From BD2-11 sp965115885 (lineage in GTDB: Bacteria > Gemmatimonadota > Gemmatimonadetes > Longimicrobiales > Gaopeijiaceae), in the NCBI GenBank assembly GCA_965115885.1, contig OZ220479.1, forward strand, positions 992,001-1,056,000: DNA of 64,000 nucleotides. Reading direction: 5' to 3'. Both the position numbers and the translations under genes were made by a program. How positions within the stretch are numbered: the stretch's first letter is position 1; the number at the start of each line of letters is the position of its first letter. The notes below the pieces were generated by a model that had not been told where the DNA came from, searched no databases, and worked only from the letters and a program-made list of their open reading frames with translations. Below, piece after piece: positions 17,300-26,400 of the stretch.

Positions 17300-18699
17300 G
17301 CGCCGCCGGACCGCTCCCGCGCGCCGGCGAAGGCACGGTGCACTTCGTGGGCATCGGCGGGGCGGGCATGTGCGCCCTGGCCGAACTCTTCCACCGCTCC
17401 GGCCACCGGGTGAGCGGTTGCGATCTGCAGCGCGGTCCGAGCGCGCGCGCTCTCGAGGCTCTGGGCGTTCCCGTCGCCCTCGGTCACGCACCCGACCATC
17501 TGGACCGGGTCCGGACGCTGGTCGTCTCCTCCGCCGTCGAGGCGGCCAACCCGGAAGTGCGCGCGGCGCGCGCGCGCGGCATTCCGGTGGTCAAGCGGGC
17601 CGAGGCGCTCGGACGATGGGTCAACGCCGGCACGGTGGTGGCGGTGGCCGGGACCCACGGCAAGACCACCACCACCGCGCTCGCCACCGAGATTTTGGCG
17701 GCGGCGGGCCGCGATCCCACCGGGCTGGTCGGAGGGCGGGTGGCGGGCTGGAAGGGGAATCTGCGCTACGGCCGCGGCGACCTGTACGTGGTCGAGGCCG
17801 ACGAGTACGACCGCTCTTTTCACCACATCGTGCCCCGGACGGCGGTGATCACCAACCTGGAGGCCGATCACCTCGACACCTACGGAAATCTCGCGTGCCT
17901 GCGCGAAGCGTTCCGCACTTTCGCCGACGCGGTGCCCGCGGACGGCGCGGTGTGCGTCTGCGCCGACGACCCGGGCGCCTCCGGGCTGCTCGCGGGTCTG
18001 GAGGCCCGCACCTGCACGTACGGGTTCGCGGCGGGCGCCCAGCTGCGGGCGACCCGGGTGCGCACCGGCCCCGGCGGGAGCGAGGCGCGCATCCTGGAAC
18101 GCGGACGGGACCGGGGCCCGCTGTCGATCCGGCTCCCCGGCGCGCACAACTTGCTCAACGCCCTGGGAGCGGCCGCGGCCGCCCGCAGGATGGGCGTCGA
18201 ATGGGACGCCATCCGCCGGTCGCTCGAGAGCTTCGGCGGGGTGCGCCGCCGGTTCGAGCGGCTCGGCTCCGCGCGCGGCGTCGCCGTGGTGGACGACTAC
18301 GCGCACCATCCCACGGAAATCGCGGCGGCGCTCGCTGCGGCGCGCGCAAGCTTTCCCTCCGCCCGCTTGGTGGCCGTCTTCCAGCCCCACCTGTTCACGC
18401 GCACGCGCGATTTCGCCGACCGGCTCGGCGCGGCGCTCGCCGAGGCGGACCAAGTCTGGGTCACCGACGTGTACCCCGCGCGCGAGGCTCCCCTGCCCGG
18501 CGTCACCGGAGCGCTGGTGCGCGAGGCGGTGGCCGCCGCGGGCGGAACCGACGCGCGCTACCACTCCGATCTGGAGACGCTTCCCCGGACCCTGGCCGGC
18601 ACCCTCCGCGCCGGGGACGTATCCCTCTTCATGGGCGCCGGATCCATCGAGTTCGCGGGCCCCGCACTTCTTCGCTGCCTGGGAGGACACGATGCGTAA
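17296..18699 (+). CDS. murC: UDP-MurNAc:L-alanine ligase MurC
   Basis: A 467-residue ligase that begins stem-peptide synthesis. It has the Rossmann start HFVGIGGAGMCALAEL, the P-loop VAGTHGKTTTTALA (about 117), EADEYDRSFHHIVP, NLEADHLDTYGN and the C-terminal VVDDYAHHPTEIAA with VFQPHLFTRTRDF. The GTG start at 17296 overlaps murG by 4 bases. In many genomes murB and ddl follow murC; here ftsQ follows directly, overlapping by 8 bases. Confidence 0.96.
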   Translation: MSAAGPLPRAGEGTVHFVGIGGAGMCALAELFHRSGHRVSGCDLQRGPSARALEALGVPVALGHAPDHLDRVRTLVVSSAVEAANPEVRAARARGIPVVKRAEALGRWVNAGTVVAVAGTHGKTTTTALATEILAAAGRDPTGLVGGRVAGWKGNLRYGRGDLYVVEADEYDRSFHHIVPRTAVITNLEADHLDTYGNLACLREAFRTFADAVPADGAVCVCADDPGASGLLAGLEARTCTYGFAAGAQLRATRVRTGPGGSEARILERGRDRGPLSIRLPGAHNLLNALGAAAAARRMGVEWDAIRRSLESFGGVRRRFERLGSARGVAVVDDYAHHPTEIAAALAAARASFPSARLVAVFQPHLFTRTRDFADRLGAALAEADQVWVTDVYPAREAPLPGVTGALVREAVAAAGGTDARYHSDLETLPRTLAGTLRAGDVSLFMGAGSIEFAGPALLRCLGGHDA

Positions 18700-19444
18700 A
18701 CCGATCGCGTTGACCCTTCCTCTCGTGCTCGCGGCGGCCACTCTGGCCTCGCTGGGAGACGGTCCCGACATCCTCGCGCGCTTCTCGAAGTTCCGCGTTT
18801 CCGCCGTGCAGGTGCGGGGCGTTCGCTACCTCGACGCCGAGGAGATCCGCCGGTGGGTCCCGGTCTACCGGGACAAGCGCGGGGGCGCCCGATCCCTCGA
18901 AGGGCGTCTGCGCGCCCACAGGTTGATCGCGGACGCCACGGTCCGGGTCCTGCCGGGCGACACCGCCGAGATCGTCGTCCGGGAGCGCGCGCCGGTCGCG
19001 CTGGTGGCGACGCCGACGCTGAATCCCGTCGATCCCGGGGGGGAATACGTCCCCATCGATCCCGTCGTCCACAGGCTCGACCTCCCCATCCTCCGTCCCA
19101 TGGAGCCCCGGTTCGGCACGCTCGCGCCGTCGGAGCATCAGCAGATCCGGGCCATGGCCGCGGAGATGCACCGACTGGGCGAGCTGCATCCCGATTTCGC
19201 GCGGTCGGCCTCGGAGGTCGCCTGGACCCCGCAGGGCACGCTGACGATCGGTTTCGCGCAGACCCGGGCCCTGATGCGGTTCGCGCCGCCGCTGAGCGTG
19301 CGTCGTCTGCGCCAGGGACTGGCGGCGCTGGCCGACGCCGTCCCGCACGCCCCCCGGGGGGCGGTCACCGTGGCCGACCTTCGGTTTCAAGGCCAGGTGG
19401 TCGTAAGGCACGCGGTTGTCGGATCCGGCCACGAGAGGCGATGA
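18692..19444 (+). CDS. ftsQ: cell division protein FtsQ
   Basis: A 250-residue bitopic protein with an N-terminal membrane span (about residues 4-20) followed by a POTRA-like domain, KFRVSAVQVRGVRYLDAEEI, and a beta domain containing ADATVRVLPGDTAEIVVRERAP, typical of FtsQ/DivIB. FtsQ links early and late divisome proteins at the septum. Position between murC and ftsA supports the call. ATG 18692 lies inside the end of murC, after GGGAGG. The stop overlaps ftsA by ATGA. Confidence 0.88.
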   Translation: MRKPIALTLPLVLAAATLASLGDGPDILARFSKFRVSAVQVRGVRYLDAEEIRRWVPVYRDKRGGARSLEGRLRAHRLIADATVRVLPGDTAEIVVRERAPVALVATPTLNPVDPGGEYVPIDPVVHRLDLPILRPMEPRFGTLAPSEHQQIRAMAAEMHRLGELHPDFARSASEVAWTPQGTLTIGFAQTRALMRFAPPLSVRRLRQGLAALADAVPHAPRGAVTVADLRFQGQVVVRHAVVGSGHERR

Positions 19445-20676
19445 GCATGGCTTCCCATCTGGTTGCGGGACTGGACATCGGCGCGACGCGCACCACGGCC
19501 GTCGTCGCGGAGGTGAGGGGCCGCTATCCCGGGCACTGGATCGAGGTTCTGGGACTCGGGCAAATGCACACCAACGGCATCCACCGGGACGTGGTGCAGG
19601 ACGTCGAGGAGATGACGGAGCGCGCCGCGAAGGCGGTGCGCGAAGCCGAGCTCATGGCGGGCTGCTCGGTCTCCGGCATCTACGTCGGCATCAGCGGAGA
19701 CCAGGTCCAGACCTTCCCTTCCCACGGGGTGGTCGCCATCTCTTCCGGGGAAGTGTCGGCCGACGACATGGCCCGGCTCCACATGGTGGCGCGCGCCGTT
19801 GCGCTGCCCCACGACCGCGAGCTGTTGCACGCGGTCCCGCAGAGCTACGCGGTCGACCACAACTCGGGCGTCCTCCACCCGGTCGGCATGCCGGGCACGC
19901 GCCTGGAGTCGGAGGCCTATCTGGTCACCGGAGCCTCGGCGATCGCCAACAACATCCGCAGCGCCGTCTCCCGGGCGGGCTACCGGGTCGAGAAGCTCGT
20001 CCTGGAGCCTCTCGCCGCCGCGCGCGCGGTGCTGCGGGAGGACGAGCGGGAGATCGGGGTCGGGGTGCTGGACCTGGGCGGGGCCACGAGCCAGATGGCG
20101 GTGTTCGTCGACGGCAGGCCGTGCCACACCGACATGTTGCCGACCGGCGGCGTCGCGCTGACCTGGGATTTGGTTCAGCGTCTTCACGTCCAGTACGAGA
20201 CGGCCCGCCGGATATTGGAGAACCACGGGTGCGCCATGGCGCAGCTCGTGGATTCCAAGGACGCGATCGAAATCCCCGGACCCACGCCGTCGAGACCTCG
20301 CCGCATCGGGCGCGCCACCGTCGCGGACGCGATCGAGAATCGCCTCGCGGCGATCGTCGCGTGGTATCAGCGACAACTGAATGCGCGCGAACTGAACGCG
20401 CCGCTGGGCACGGGCGTGGTGCTGACCGGCGGCATCGCCGCGCTGGACGGGATCGGGGAGATGGTGCAAGTGATGCTCGGGACGCCGGTTCGCGTCGGCG
20501 CGCCCGGCGCGGGCGTCGGCGGGCTGGCCGATTCGATGAACCGCGCCCGCCTCTCCACGGTCGTGGGAGTGGCGCAGTACGGAGCCGACCGCTTCGCCAA
20601 GACGGGGCAAGGCGCCCACGCCCATGCCACCGGAGTGGTCGGAAAAGTGGGAACGTGGCTCAAGGAGTTCTTCTAG
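19441..20676 (+). CDS. ftsA: cell division protein FtsA
   Basis: A 411-residue actin-like ATPase that tethers FtsZ to the membrane. It begins MASHLVAGLDIGATRTTAVV (phosphate-1 loop), contains the 1C subdomain region, phosphate-2 loop GVLDLGGATSQMAVF, adenosine motif VVLTGGIAALDGI, and ends in an amphipathic helix (KVGTWLKEFF) that acts as the membrane-targeting sequence in this family. ATG 19441 overlaps ftsQ; a second in-frame ATG lies at 19447. A 104-base gap separates it from ftsZ, the largest in the cluster. Confidence 0.95.
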   Translation: MSMASHLVAGLDIGATRTTAVVAEVRGRYPGHWIEVLGLGQMHTNGIHRDVVQDVEEMTERAAKAVREAELMAGCSVSGIYVGISGDQVQTFPSHGVVAISSGEVSADDMARLHMVARAVALPHDRELLHAVPQSYAVDHNSGVLHPVGMPGTRLESEAYLVTGASAIANNIRSAVSRAGYRVEKLVLEPLAAARAVLREDEREIGVGVLDLGGATSQMAVFVDGRPCHTDMLPTGGVALTWDLVQRLHVQYETARRILENHGCAMAQLVDSKDAIEIPGPTPSRPRRIGRATVADAIENRLAAIVAWYQRQLNARELNAPLGTGVVLTGGIAALDGIGEMVQVMLGTPVRVGAPGAGVGGLADSMNRARLSTVVGVAQYGADRFAKTGQGAHAHATGVVGKVGTWLKEFF

Positions 20677-20780
20677 GCCCGGGGGCGGTCGGCGGGCCCT
20701 CGGGCGGGAAACGGGCGCCGGGTTCCGTGCCCGGCGCAAACAACGGGAAGCGACGGCGTCCCATTCAAGAGGAGGCAACG

Positions 20781-22022
20781 ATGACGATCTTCGACTACGA
20801 CGAAAGCGCGACCCCCAGCGCCTGCATGAAGGTGATCGGGTGCGGCGGCGCGGGCGGCAACGCCGTCAACCGGATGGTCGACGAGAACCTCCAGGGCGTC
20901 GAGCTCATCGCCGCCAACACCGATGCCCAGATGCTGCGCCAGTCCCAGGCGTCGATCTGCATCCAGATCGGGAAGAAGCTGACCCGGGGCCTGGGCGCGG
21001 GAGCCCGTCCCGAGATCGGCCGCCAGGCCATCCACGAGAACGCCGACGAGGTGACGAAGGCGATCCAGGGAGCCGACCTGGTCTTCATCACCGCCGGGAT
21101 GGGAGGCGGGACCGGAACGGGGGCCGCCCCCATCATCGGCCGGTTCGCCAAGGAGATGGGCGCGCTCACCATCGGCATCGTCACGCGGCCCTTCTCCTTC
21201 GAGGGCAGAAAGCGGCTCCGGCAGGCCGAGCAGGGACTCGAGGAGCTGCGCAAGGTCGTGGACACGGTGATCGTGGTTCCCAACGACCGCATCATGACGG
21301 TGGTCGGGAAGGGAACCAGCTTCCAGGACGCCCTGAAGAAGGCCGACGAGGTGCTTCTGCACGCCACCCAAGGCATCAGCGATCTCATCCGGATCGCGGG
21401 CGAAGTCAACGTCGATTTCGCCGACGTGCGCACGGTGATGGCCTGCGGCGGCGGGGCGCTCATGGGCTCCGGTTCCGGGACGGGCGAGCACAGGGCCGAG
21501 GAGGCCGCCCGCAAGGCCATCTCCTCCCCGCTTCTGGGCGACGTGTCGCTCAAAGGCGCCCAGGGCGTGTTGATCAACATCACCGGGGGGATGGATCTCG
21601 CCATTGACGACGTGAACAGGATCTCTAGTATCATTCAGGAGGAGGCCGGGAACGAAGCCGAAATCATCTTCGGCGCGGTCCACGATCCCAAATTCGACGA
21701 GAGCGTCAGGGTCACGGTCATCGCCACGGGGTTCGGCAACGGATCCGGAAACGGATCCGGGAGGTCGCGCGTTTCGGGATCGGAGGCGGCGAGCAACGGG
21801 TCGCCTCCGGTGCTCGACAGGCGGCGTCCGCCCATCCCGTCCCCGCGTCCGACACGGTCGGCCGTCGTGCAGCCGGCGGCGTCCGCGAACAGGAACTCCG
21901 CACGCGTGAGCACCCCCCCCGCCCCGTCCCGGAAAGAGCGGCCCGAGCCCTCCAAGCGCATCGTCGCCCCCGGCCCGGTCGACGCCCTCGAGATGCCGAC
22001 CTTCGTGACGCTGGCCCGGTGA
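20781..22022 (+). CDS. ftsZ: cell division tubulin homolog FtsZ
   Basis: A 413-residue GTPase forming the Z ring. The GTP-binding signature GGGTGTGAAP is near residue 112, the synergy loop reads NVDFADVRTVM near 215, and the polymerisation core ends about 320. A variable linker rich in Pro, Ser and Arg follows, then the conserved C-terminal peptide EMPTFVTLAR, which binds FtsA. ATG 20781 is preceded by a strong AGAGGAGG site. Part of the linker is encoded by a short repeat of GGATCCGGAAAC. Confidence 0.97.
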   Translation: MTIFDYDESATPSACMKVIGCGGAGGNAVNRMVDENLQGVELIAANTDAQMLRQSQASICIQIGKKLTRGLGAGARPEIGRQAIHENADEVTKAIQGADLVFITAGMGGGTGTGAAPIIGRFAKEMGALTIGIVTRPFSFEGRKRLRQAEQGLEELRKVVDTVIVVPNDRIMTVVGKGTSFQDALKKADEVLLHATQGISDLIRIAGEVNVDFADVRTVMACGGGALMGSGSGTGEHRAEEAARKAISSPLLGDVSLKGAQGVLINITGGMDLAIDDVNRISSIIQEEAGNEAEIIFGAVHDPKFDESVRVTVIATGFGNGSGNGSGRSRVSGSEAASNGSPPVLDRRRPPIPSPRPTRSAVVQPAASANRNSARVSTPPAPSRKERPEPSKRIVAPGPVDALEMPTFVTLAR

Positions 22023-22059
22023 GATCGCGGAGGGCGGGGGCCCGGGCGGATTCCGCCGC

Positions 22060-23433
22060 GTGTCGGACCGGCGCGGCGTCGCGCGTTCCGGACGCTCCGA
22101 GAGGATGATGCGCGCGGGACGGAGGCGTGGGGCCGTAGCGGCGTCGGCCGCCGCGCTCGGCGTCCTGGTTCTGGGCGCCGCGGCGTGGCTCGCCGGGCGC
22201 GCGCCCGAGTTCCGGGACGCCGGCACCTCGGCCCCCGTCGTCGCCACGCCCCCGGAGAAAGCCGAGCGCGTCGGCCTGCGGCGCGGGCAGACGCTGGGAT
22301 CGCTCTTCCGCGCGGCCGCCCTCTCCGACGGGGAACGGGTCGCCCTGCTCGCGGCCTTCGGGGAACGGGCCGATCCTCGAAGGCTCGCTCCGGGCACGCC
22401 GGTGACGTACTGGAGGGACCGCCGCGACGACGCGTTGACGGCGGTGGAGGTGGGGCTCGGCCCGGATTCGGCGGTGCGTCTGCGCCGATCCGGGGAAGGG
22501 TGGACGTCGCGAACGACGCGAACCCCGGTGCGGACCGACACGGTCTTCGTCGAAGGCCGCATCCGCTCCAGCCTCTGGCTGGCGGTGACGGGAAGTCCGT
22601 CGCTGCAGTTCATGCCGCTCGGCGACCGGGCCAAACTCCTGGACGGACTGGACAGGATCTTCCAGTGGGAGGTGGACTTCCACCGGCAGGTGCGGCCGGG
22701 CGATTCCTATCGCGTCGTCCTCGAGCGCGCCGTTCGTCCCGACGGATCCATGAGAGGCGACGGCCGCATCGTGGCGGCGGAGTTCGTCAACCGGGGGACG
22801 CCGCTCAGAGCCTACTGGTTCGACGTCTCGGGAGACGGTCGGGGGGCCTACTACGATTCCGAAGGCAGATCGGTCCAGCGGCAGTTCCTTCTGAAGCCGC
22901 TGGAATACCGCCGCATCTCCTCGCGGGTGCAGCGCGCGCGCTTCCATCCCGTGTTGCGGAGATGGCGCGCCCACAACGGAGTCGACTACGCCGCCGACGT
23001 CGGCGTTCCGGTCATGGCGACCGCGAGCGGGGTCGTCGTCCACAGCGGATGGAGCGGCGGGTACGGCAACCTCGTGGAGATCCGGCACAGCCGCGGCTTC
23101 ACGACGCGCTACGCCCACCTGAGCGGCTTCGGTTCCGGCGTGACGGTCGGGGCGCGGGTGACGCAGGGCCAGACGATCGGATTCGTCGGCATGACCGGCA
23201 TGGTGACCGGCCCCCATCTGCACTACGAGCTGCGCCGGGGCGGCAAGGTCGAGGATCCGCTGGACATCCGTCTTCCGCCCGGAGAGTCGATTCCGGATTC
23301 GATGCGGGTCCGGTGGGAGATCCGGCTCGCCGAGGGACGGGCGCTTCTGGCCGGTCCCGGCTTCGCGCCGCATCGGATCCCGCCGGGCGCCTCCGTCGTG
23401 GCCGAGGCGGCCGAGCCCGAGGGCGAGGAGTGA
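22060..23433 (+). CDS. M23-family peptidoglycan endopeptidase
   Basis: Up to 457 residues. An N-terminal signal anchor (AAALGVLVLGAAAWLAG) is followed by an OapA/LysM-like region (RRGQTLGSLFRAA) and a C-terminal M23 lysostaphin-type domain. The zinc motifs are HNGVDYAAD (HxxxD) and GPHLHYE (HxH). Such enzymes cleave cross-links between stem peptides in the periplasm, allowing wall growth or daughter-cell separation; the location next to ftsZ fits. The GTG start at 22060 is the longest choice; ATG 22105 or 22108 would still include the signal anchor and may be the true start. Confidence 0.88.
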   Translation: MSDRRGVARSGRSERMMRAGRRRGAVAASAAALGVLVLGAAAWLAGRAPEFRDAGTSAPVVATPPEKAERVGLRRGQTLGSLFRAAALSDGERVALLAAFGERADPRRLAPGTPVTYWRDRRDDALTAVEVGLGPDSAVRLRRSGEGWTSRTTRTPVRTDTVFVEGRIRSSLWLAVTGSPSLQFMPLGDRAKLLDGLDRIFQWEVDFHRQVRPGDSYRVVLERAVRPDGSMRGDGRIVAAEFVNRGTPLRAYWFDVSGDGRGAYYDSEGRSVQRQFLLKPLEYRRISSRVQRARFHPVLRRWRAHNGVDYAADVGVPVMATASGVVVHSGWSGGYGNLVEIRHSRGFTTRYAHLSGFGSGVTVGARVTQGQTIGFVGMTGMVTGPHLHYELRRGGKVEDPLDIRLPPGESIPDSMRVRWEIRLAEGRALLAGPGFAPHRIPPGASVVAEAAEPEGEE

Positions 23434-23464
23434 CCCCATCCGGCGCTCCCGCCGGGTTGGAGGA

Positions 23465-25420
23465 GTGAGCCTGTCCGCCTGGATCGTCCCGCCCCTCCTG
23501 CTGGCCGGGGCCTGCGGCTTCGCGTTCTGGGTCTACCGTCGCCGGGAGCTGCCGGTCGCGGGCCGGTGGCTGCTGGCCGCGGCCAGGGGCTTGGCGATCT
23601 TCACGGTGTCGCTCCTCATCTGGAATCCGCGCCTGCCGGCGAGCCCCGCCCGCGACGACGAAAGCTCCCTCGTGTTGCTGGACGGCTCCCTCAGCATGGC
23701 GGCGGGTCCGCCGGGCGGAGAGACGGTCTGGTCGAGCGCGGTCCGCGAGGCGGGTCGCGTCGCGGGCCGCGAGGGGCGGATCCTGGTGTTCGGGGACGCC
23801 GTCTCGGCGAGCCCCGCCGACCGGCTGGAGACGCACGCGCCCGCGGCCGTTTCCTCGCGCCTCCTCCCCGCGCTGCGGGCGGCCGCGGAGTCGGGCGCGC
23901 GCACGGCCACCGTCCTGAGCGACGGACGCCTGAGCGACGCCGACATGGGCGGCCTTCCGACGGTGCCCGGGCTGGAGGCGCGCCTTCGGGTGGTGGACGC
24001 GGAGGTGGCCAACGCGGGGATCGCCGACTTCGTCGTTCCCGAGCGCGTCGAGCGGGGCGCGTCCTTCGCCGCCGAGCTGACCGTGTTCGGCGAGGCCGCC
24101 CCCGGGGCCGCCTCCGCCCGGGTGGAGGTGCGCGAGGAGGGCCGGCGGGTCGCCTCGGCGCCGGTGGAGATCCCCGCGTCCGGCGGGGTCGCGCGCGTGG
24201 AGGTCGACCTGCGCGCCCCCGCGGCCGAAGGGCCGGTGCGCTACACGGCCGCGGTCGCGTTGGACGGGGACGGGTTCGCCGCCGACGACGAGCGCGTGCG
24301 CTATGTGCGCGTCGCGCCCCCGCAGGCCGGACTGGTCCTGCTTTCCCTGCGCCCGGACTGGGAGCCCCGCCATCTCCTTCCCGTGCTGGAGGACGTGACC
24401 GGGCTGCCGGCGCGCGGCTTCCTGCGCGTCGTCGGGCCGCGCTATCTCCCGCTGGGGCGCGGGAGCGAGGTCGTGGAGGAGGTCTCCGAGGACGAGTTGC
24501 GCGCGATGCTCGCCGCCGCCGACGTCGCGGTGCTGCACGGCGTGGACGCGTCCGCTCCGGGCTGGGTGCGCGACGCCGCCCGGGTCGCGTCCCGCCTCCT
24601 CGTCTTTCCGGCCGACCGGGCGGGCGCGTCGCTGGGCGGGATGGCGGTGGCGGGGGAGGTCGCGGGGGAATGGTACGTCGCCGCCGATCTCCCCGCCTCG
24701 CCGCTGGCGGGGGAGTTCGCCGGTCTCGATCTGCGGGCCCTGCCCCCGCTCACGGCCCTCCGTCCCGCCGCGGCTCCGTCCGGCTCGGTCGCGGTGCGCG
24801 CGCGACTGGGGGGACGCGGCGCCGGAGAACCCGTCCTCGTCCTGAGCGCCGGGGAGGGCAGGCGGGTGGCCGTCGGCTTGGCCCGGGGATTCTGGCGATG
24901 GGCCGCCCGCGAGGGGACCCCGCGCCGCGCCTACCGGTCTCTCTGGGCCGGAGTGGCCAGCTGGCTGTTCGCGGACGAACGGGTCAGCTCGACGGCCCCG
25001 CCCGGCCCCGCCGAGCCGGTGGTCGCGCGCGGGCGGCCCGTGCGCTGGGAGGCCCGCGGAATGGCGGGGCGGAACCTCGGCGTCGTTCTCTCCCGCGACG
25101 GCGAGACCGTTTTCGACTCCACGGTGGCGGTGGACTCCACCGAGGCGTTCGCGACGGCGCCGTTGGAGCCCGGCGTCTACGACTTCGCCGTCTCCCCGGA
25201 GGGGGACGGCGAGGAAGCGCGCGGGCGCTTCGACGTCGAACGCTACTCCGGCGACCTGCGCCTCCCGAGGGTCGCCGCCGCCGTCGGCGGAGACGCGGCC
25301 GCAGCCGACGCGCGGGCGGCCGACGGCCGCCCCCTCCGCACGCATCCGGCGCCCTTTCTTCTCGTTCTGGCGGTTCTGTGCGGAGAGTGGATCGGCCGCC
25401 GCCGCCAAGGGCTCCGATAG
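23465..25420 (+). CDS. membrane protein with VWA-like domain, function unknown
   Basis: A 651-residue protein with two N-terminal membrane segments (about 6-22 and 36-52) and one near the C-terminus (PFLLVLAVLCGEWIG). Between them lies a VWA-like fold with DGSLSMAAGPPGG in place of the usual DxSxS metal site, then VFGDAVSASP and VLSDGRLSDADMGG. Beta-sandwich regions follow, as in BatA-like or other extracytoplasmic VWA membrane proteins. The start GTG 23465 follows TTGGAGGA. It is 31 bases after the M23 gene and 5 before ftsY. The partner and role are unknown; it may supervise envelope assembly but that is speculation. Confidence 0.7.
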   Translation: MSLSAWIVPPLLLAGACGFAFWVYRRRELPVAGRWLLAAARGLAIFTVSLLIWNPRLPASPARDDESSLVLLDGSLSMAAGPPGGETVWSSAVREAGRVAGREGRILVFGDAVSASPADRLETHAPAAVSSRLLPALRAAAESGARTATVLSDGRLSDADMGGLPTVPGLEARLRVVDAEVANAGIADFVVPERVERGASFAAELTVFGEAAPGAASARVEVREEGRRVASAPVEIPASGGVARVEVDLRAPAAEGPVRYTAAVALDGDGFAADDERVRYVRVAPPQAGLVLLSLRPDWEPRHLLPVLEDVTGLPARGFLRVVGPRYLPLGRGSEVVEEVSEDELRAMLAAADVAVLHGVDASAPGWVRDAARVASRLLVFPADRAGASLGGMAVAGEVAGEWYVAADLPASPLAGEFAGLDLRALPPLTALRPAAAPSGSVAVRARLGGRGAGEPVLVLSAGEGRRVAVGLARGFWRWAAREGTPRRAYRSLWAGVASWLFADERVSSTAPPGPAEPVVARGRPVRWEARGMAGRNLGVVLSRDGETVFDSTVAVDSTEAFATAPLEPGVYDFAVSPEGDGEEARGRFDVERYSGDLRLPRVAAAVGGDAAAADARAADGRPLRTHPAPFLLVLAVLCGEWIGRRRQGLR

Positions 25421-25425
25421 CTCTC

Positions 25426-26400
25426 GTGGCGACTTCGGACCGGACGAGGCGCGCGAAGAGCGACGCGCGCCGATCGCTGTGGCGCAAGGTCGTGGACCTC
25501 GCCCTCCCCGGCATCCGTCCGACCGGGCGCCGCTTGGACCCCGAGACGCTGGAGGATCTCGAGGACCGCCTGTTGGCCGCCGACTTCGGAGTGGACGCTA
25601 CCCTGCGGCTGATGGACCGCGTCGCCGCGCTCGAGCGGCGCGGCGGGATCCGCGGTCCGGAGGAAGTGCGCGCCGCCCTGCGCGAGGAGGTCGCCCGCAT
25701 CCTGGTTCCGGAGCCTCCGGGCGGAACGGTCCCGGCCTCCGTGGCGGATCCGGCCTTCCCCCTCCGCGAGCCGGCGCAGGGGATCGCCGTCTACCTCGTG
25801 GTCGGAGTCAACGGGGTCGGCAAGACCACTTCCGTCGGCAAGCTGGCGCACCTGCTGGCCGCCCGGGGCAGGAGCGTTCTCCTCGCCGCGGCCGACACCT
25901 ACCGCGCGGGCGCGATCCCGCAACTTCGCGTCTGGGCGGAGCGCACCGGCGCCGACTTCGTGGCCGGCCGACCGGGAGGCGACCCCGCCGCGGTCGCCTT
26001 CGACGCCATCGACGCCGCCCGGGCGCGGGGGAGGGAGGCGGTCGTCGTCGACACCGCGGGGCGTCTTCACACCCGCCGCGGGCTGATGGAGGAACTCGCC
26101 AAGGTGCGGCGGGTGATCGCGCGCAAGCTTCCGGGCGCGCCGCACGAGACCCTCATCGTGCTCGACGCCACGGTCGGGCAGAACGCGCTCGCCCAGGCGC
26201 GCGCCTTCCGGGACGCCGTCGATCCGAGCGGGATCCTGCTCGCCAAGATGGACTCCAGCGCGCGCGGCGGCATCGTCGTCGCGCTCAGGCAGGAGTTCGC
26301 CTTGCCGGTCCGGCTGGTCGGCGTGGGCGAGGAGCCCGCAGACCTCGAGCCCTTCGACGCGAACGCGTTTCTGGAGGGCGTTTTCGGACCTCCGGCATGA
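25426..26400 (+). CDS. ftsY: signal recognition particle receptor FtsY
   Basis: A 324-residue SRP GTPase that docks SRP-ribosome complexes at the membrane. It lacks the long acidic A domain of E. coli FtsY and is essentially an NG unit. The N helices are about 15-105; G1 is GVNGVGKTTSVGKLA, then AADTYRAGAIPQL, G3 VVDTAGRLHTR, and G4 LLAKMDSSARGG, where the usual TKxD reads AKMD. The start GTG 25426 is inferred; residues before it do not match the family. The stop overlaps recG by ATGA. Confidence 0.95.
   Translation: MATSDRTRRAKSDARRSLWRKVVDLALPGIRPTGRRLDPETLEDLEDRLLAADFGVDATLRLMDRVAALERRGGIRGPEEVRAALREEVARILVPEPPGGTVPASVADPAFPLREPAQGIAVYLVVGVNGVGKTTSVGKLAHLLAARGRSVLLAAADTYRAGAIPQLRVWAERTGADFVAGRPGGDPAAVAFDAIDAARARGREAVVVDTAGRLHTRRGLMEELAKVRRVIARKLPGAPHETLIVLDATVGQNALAQARAFRDAVDPSGILLAKMDSSARGGIVVALRQEFALPVRLVGVGEEPADLEPFDANAFLEGVFGPPA

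Noticed and set aside
21735..21765. GGATCCGGAAAC short repeat in ftsZ
   Set aside because: It lies in the coding sequence of the variable FtsZ linker and keeps frame.
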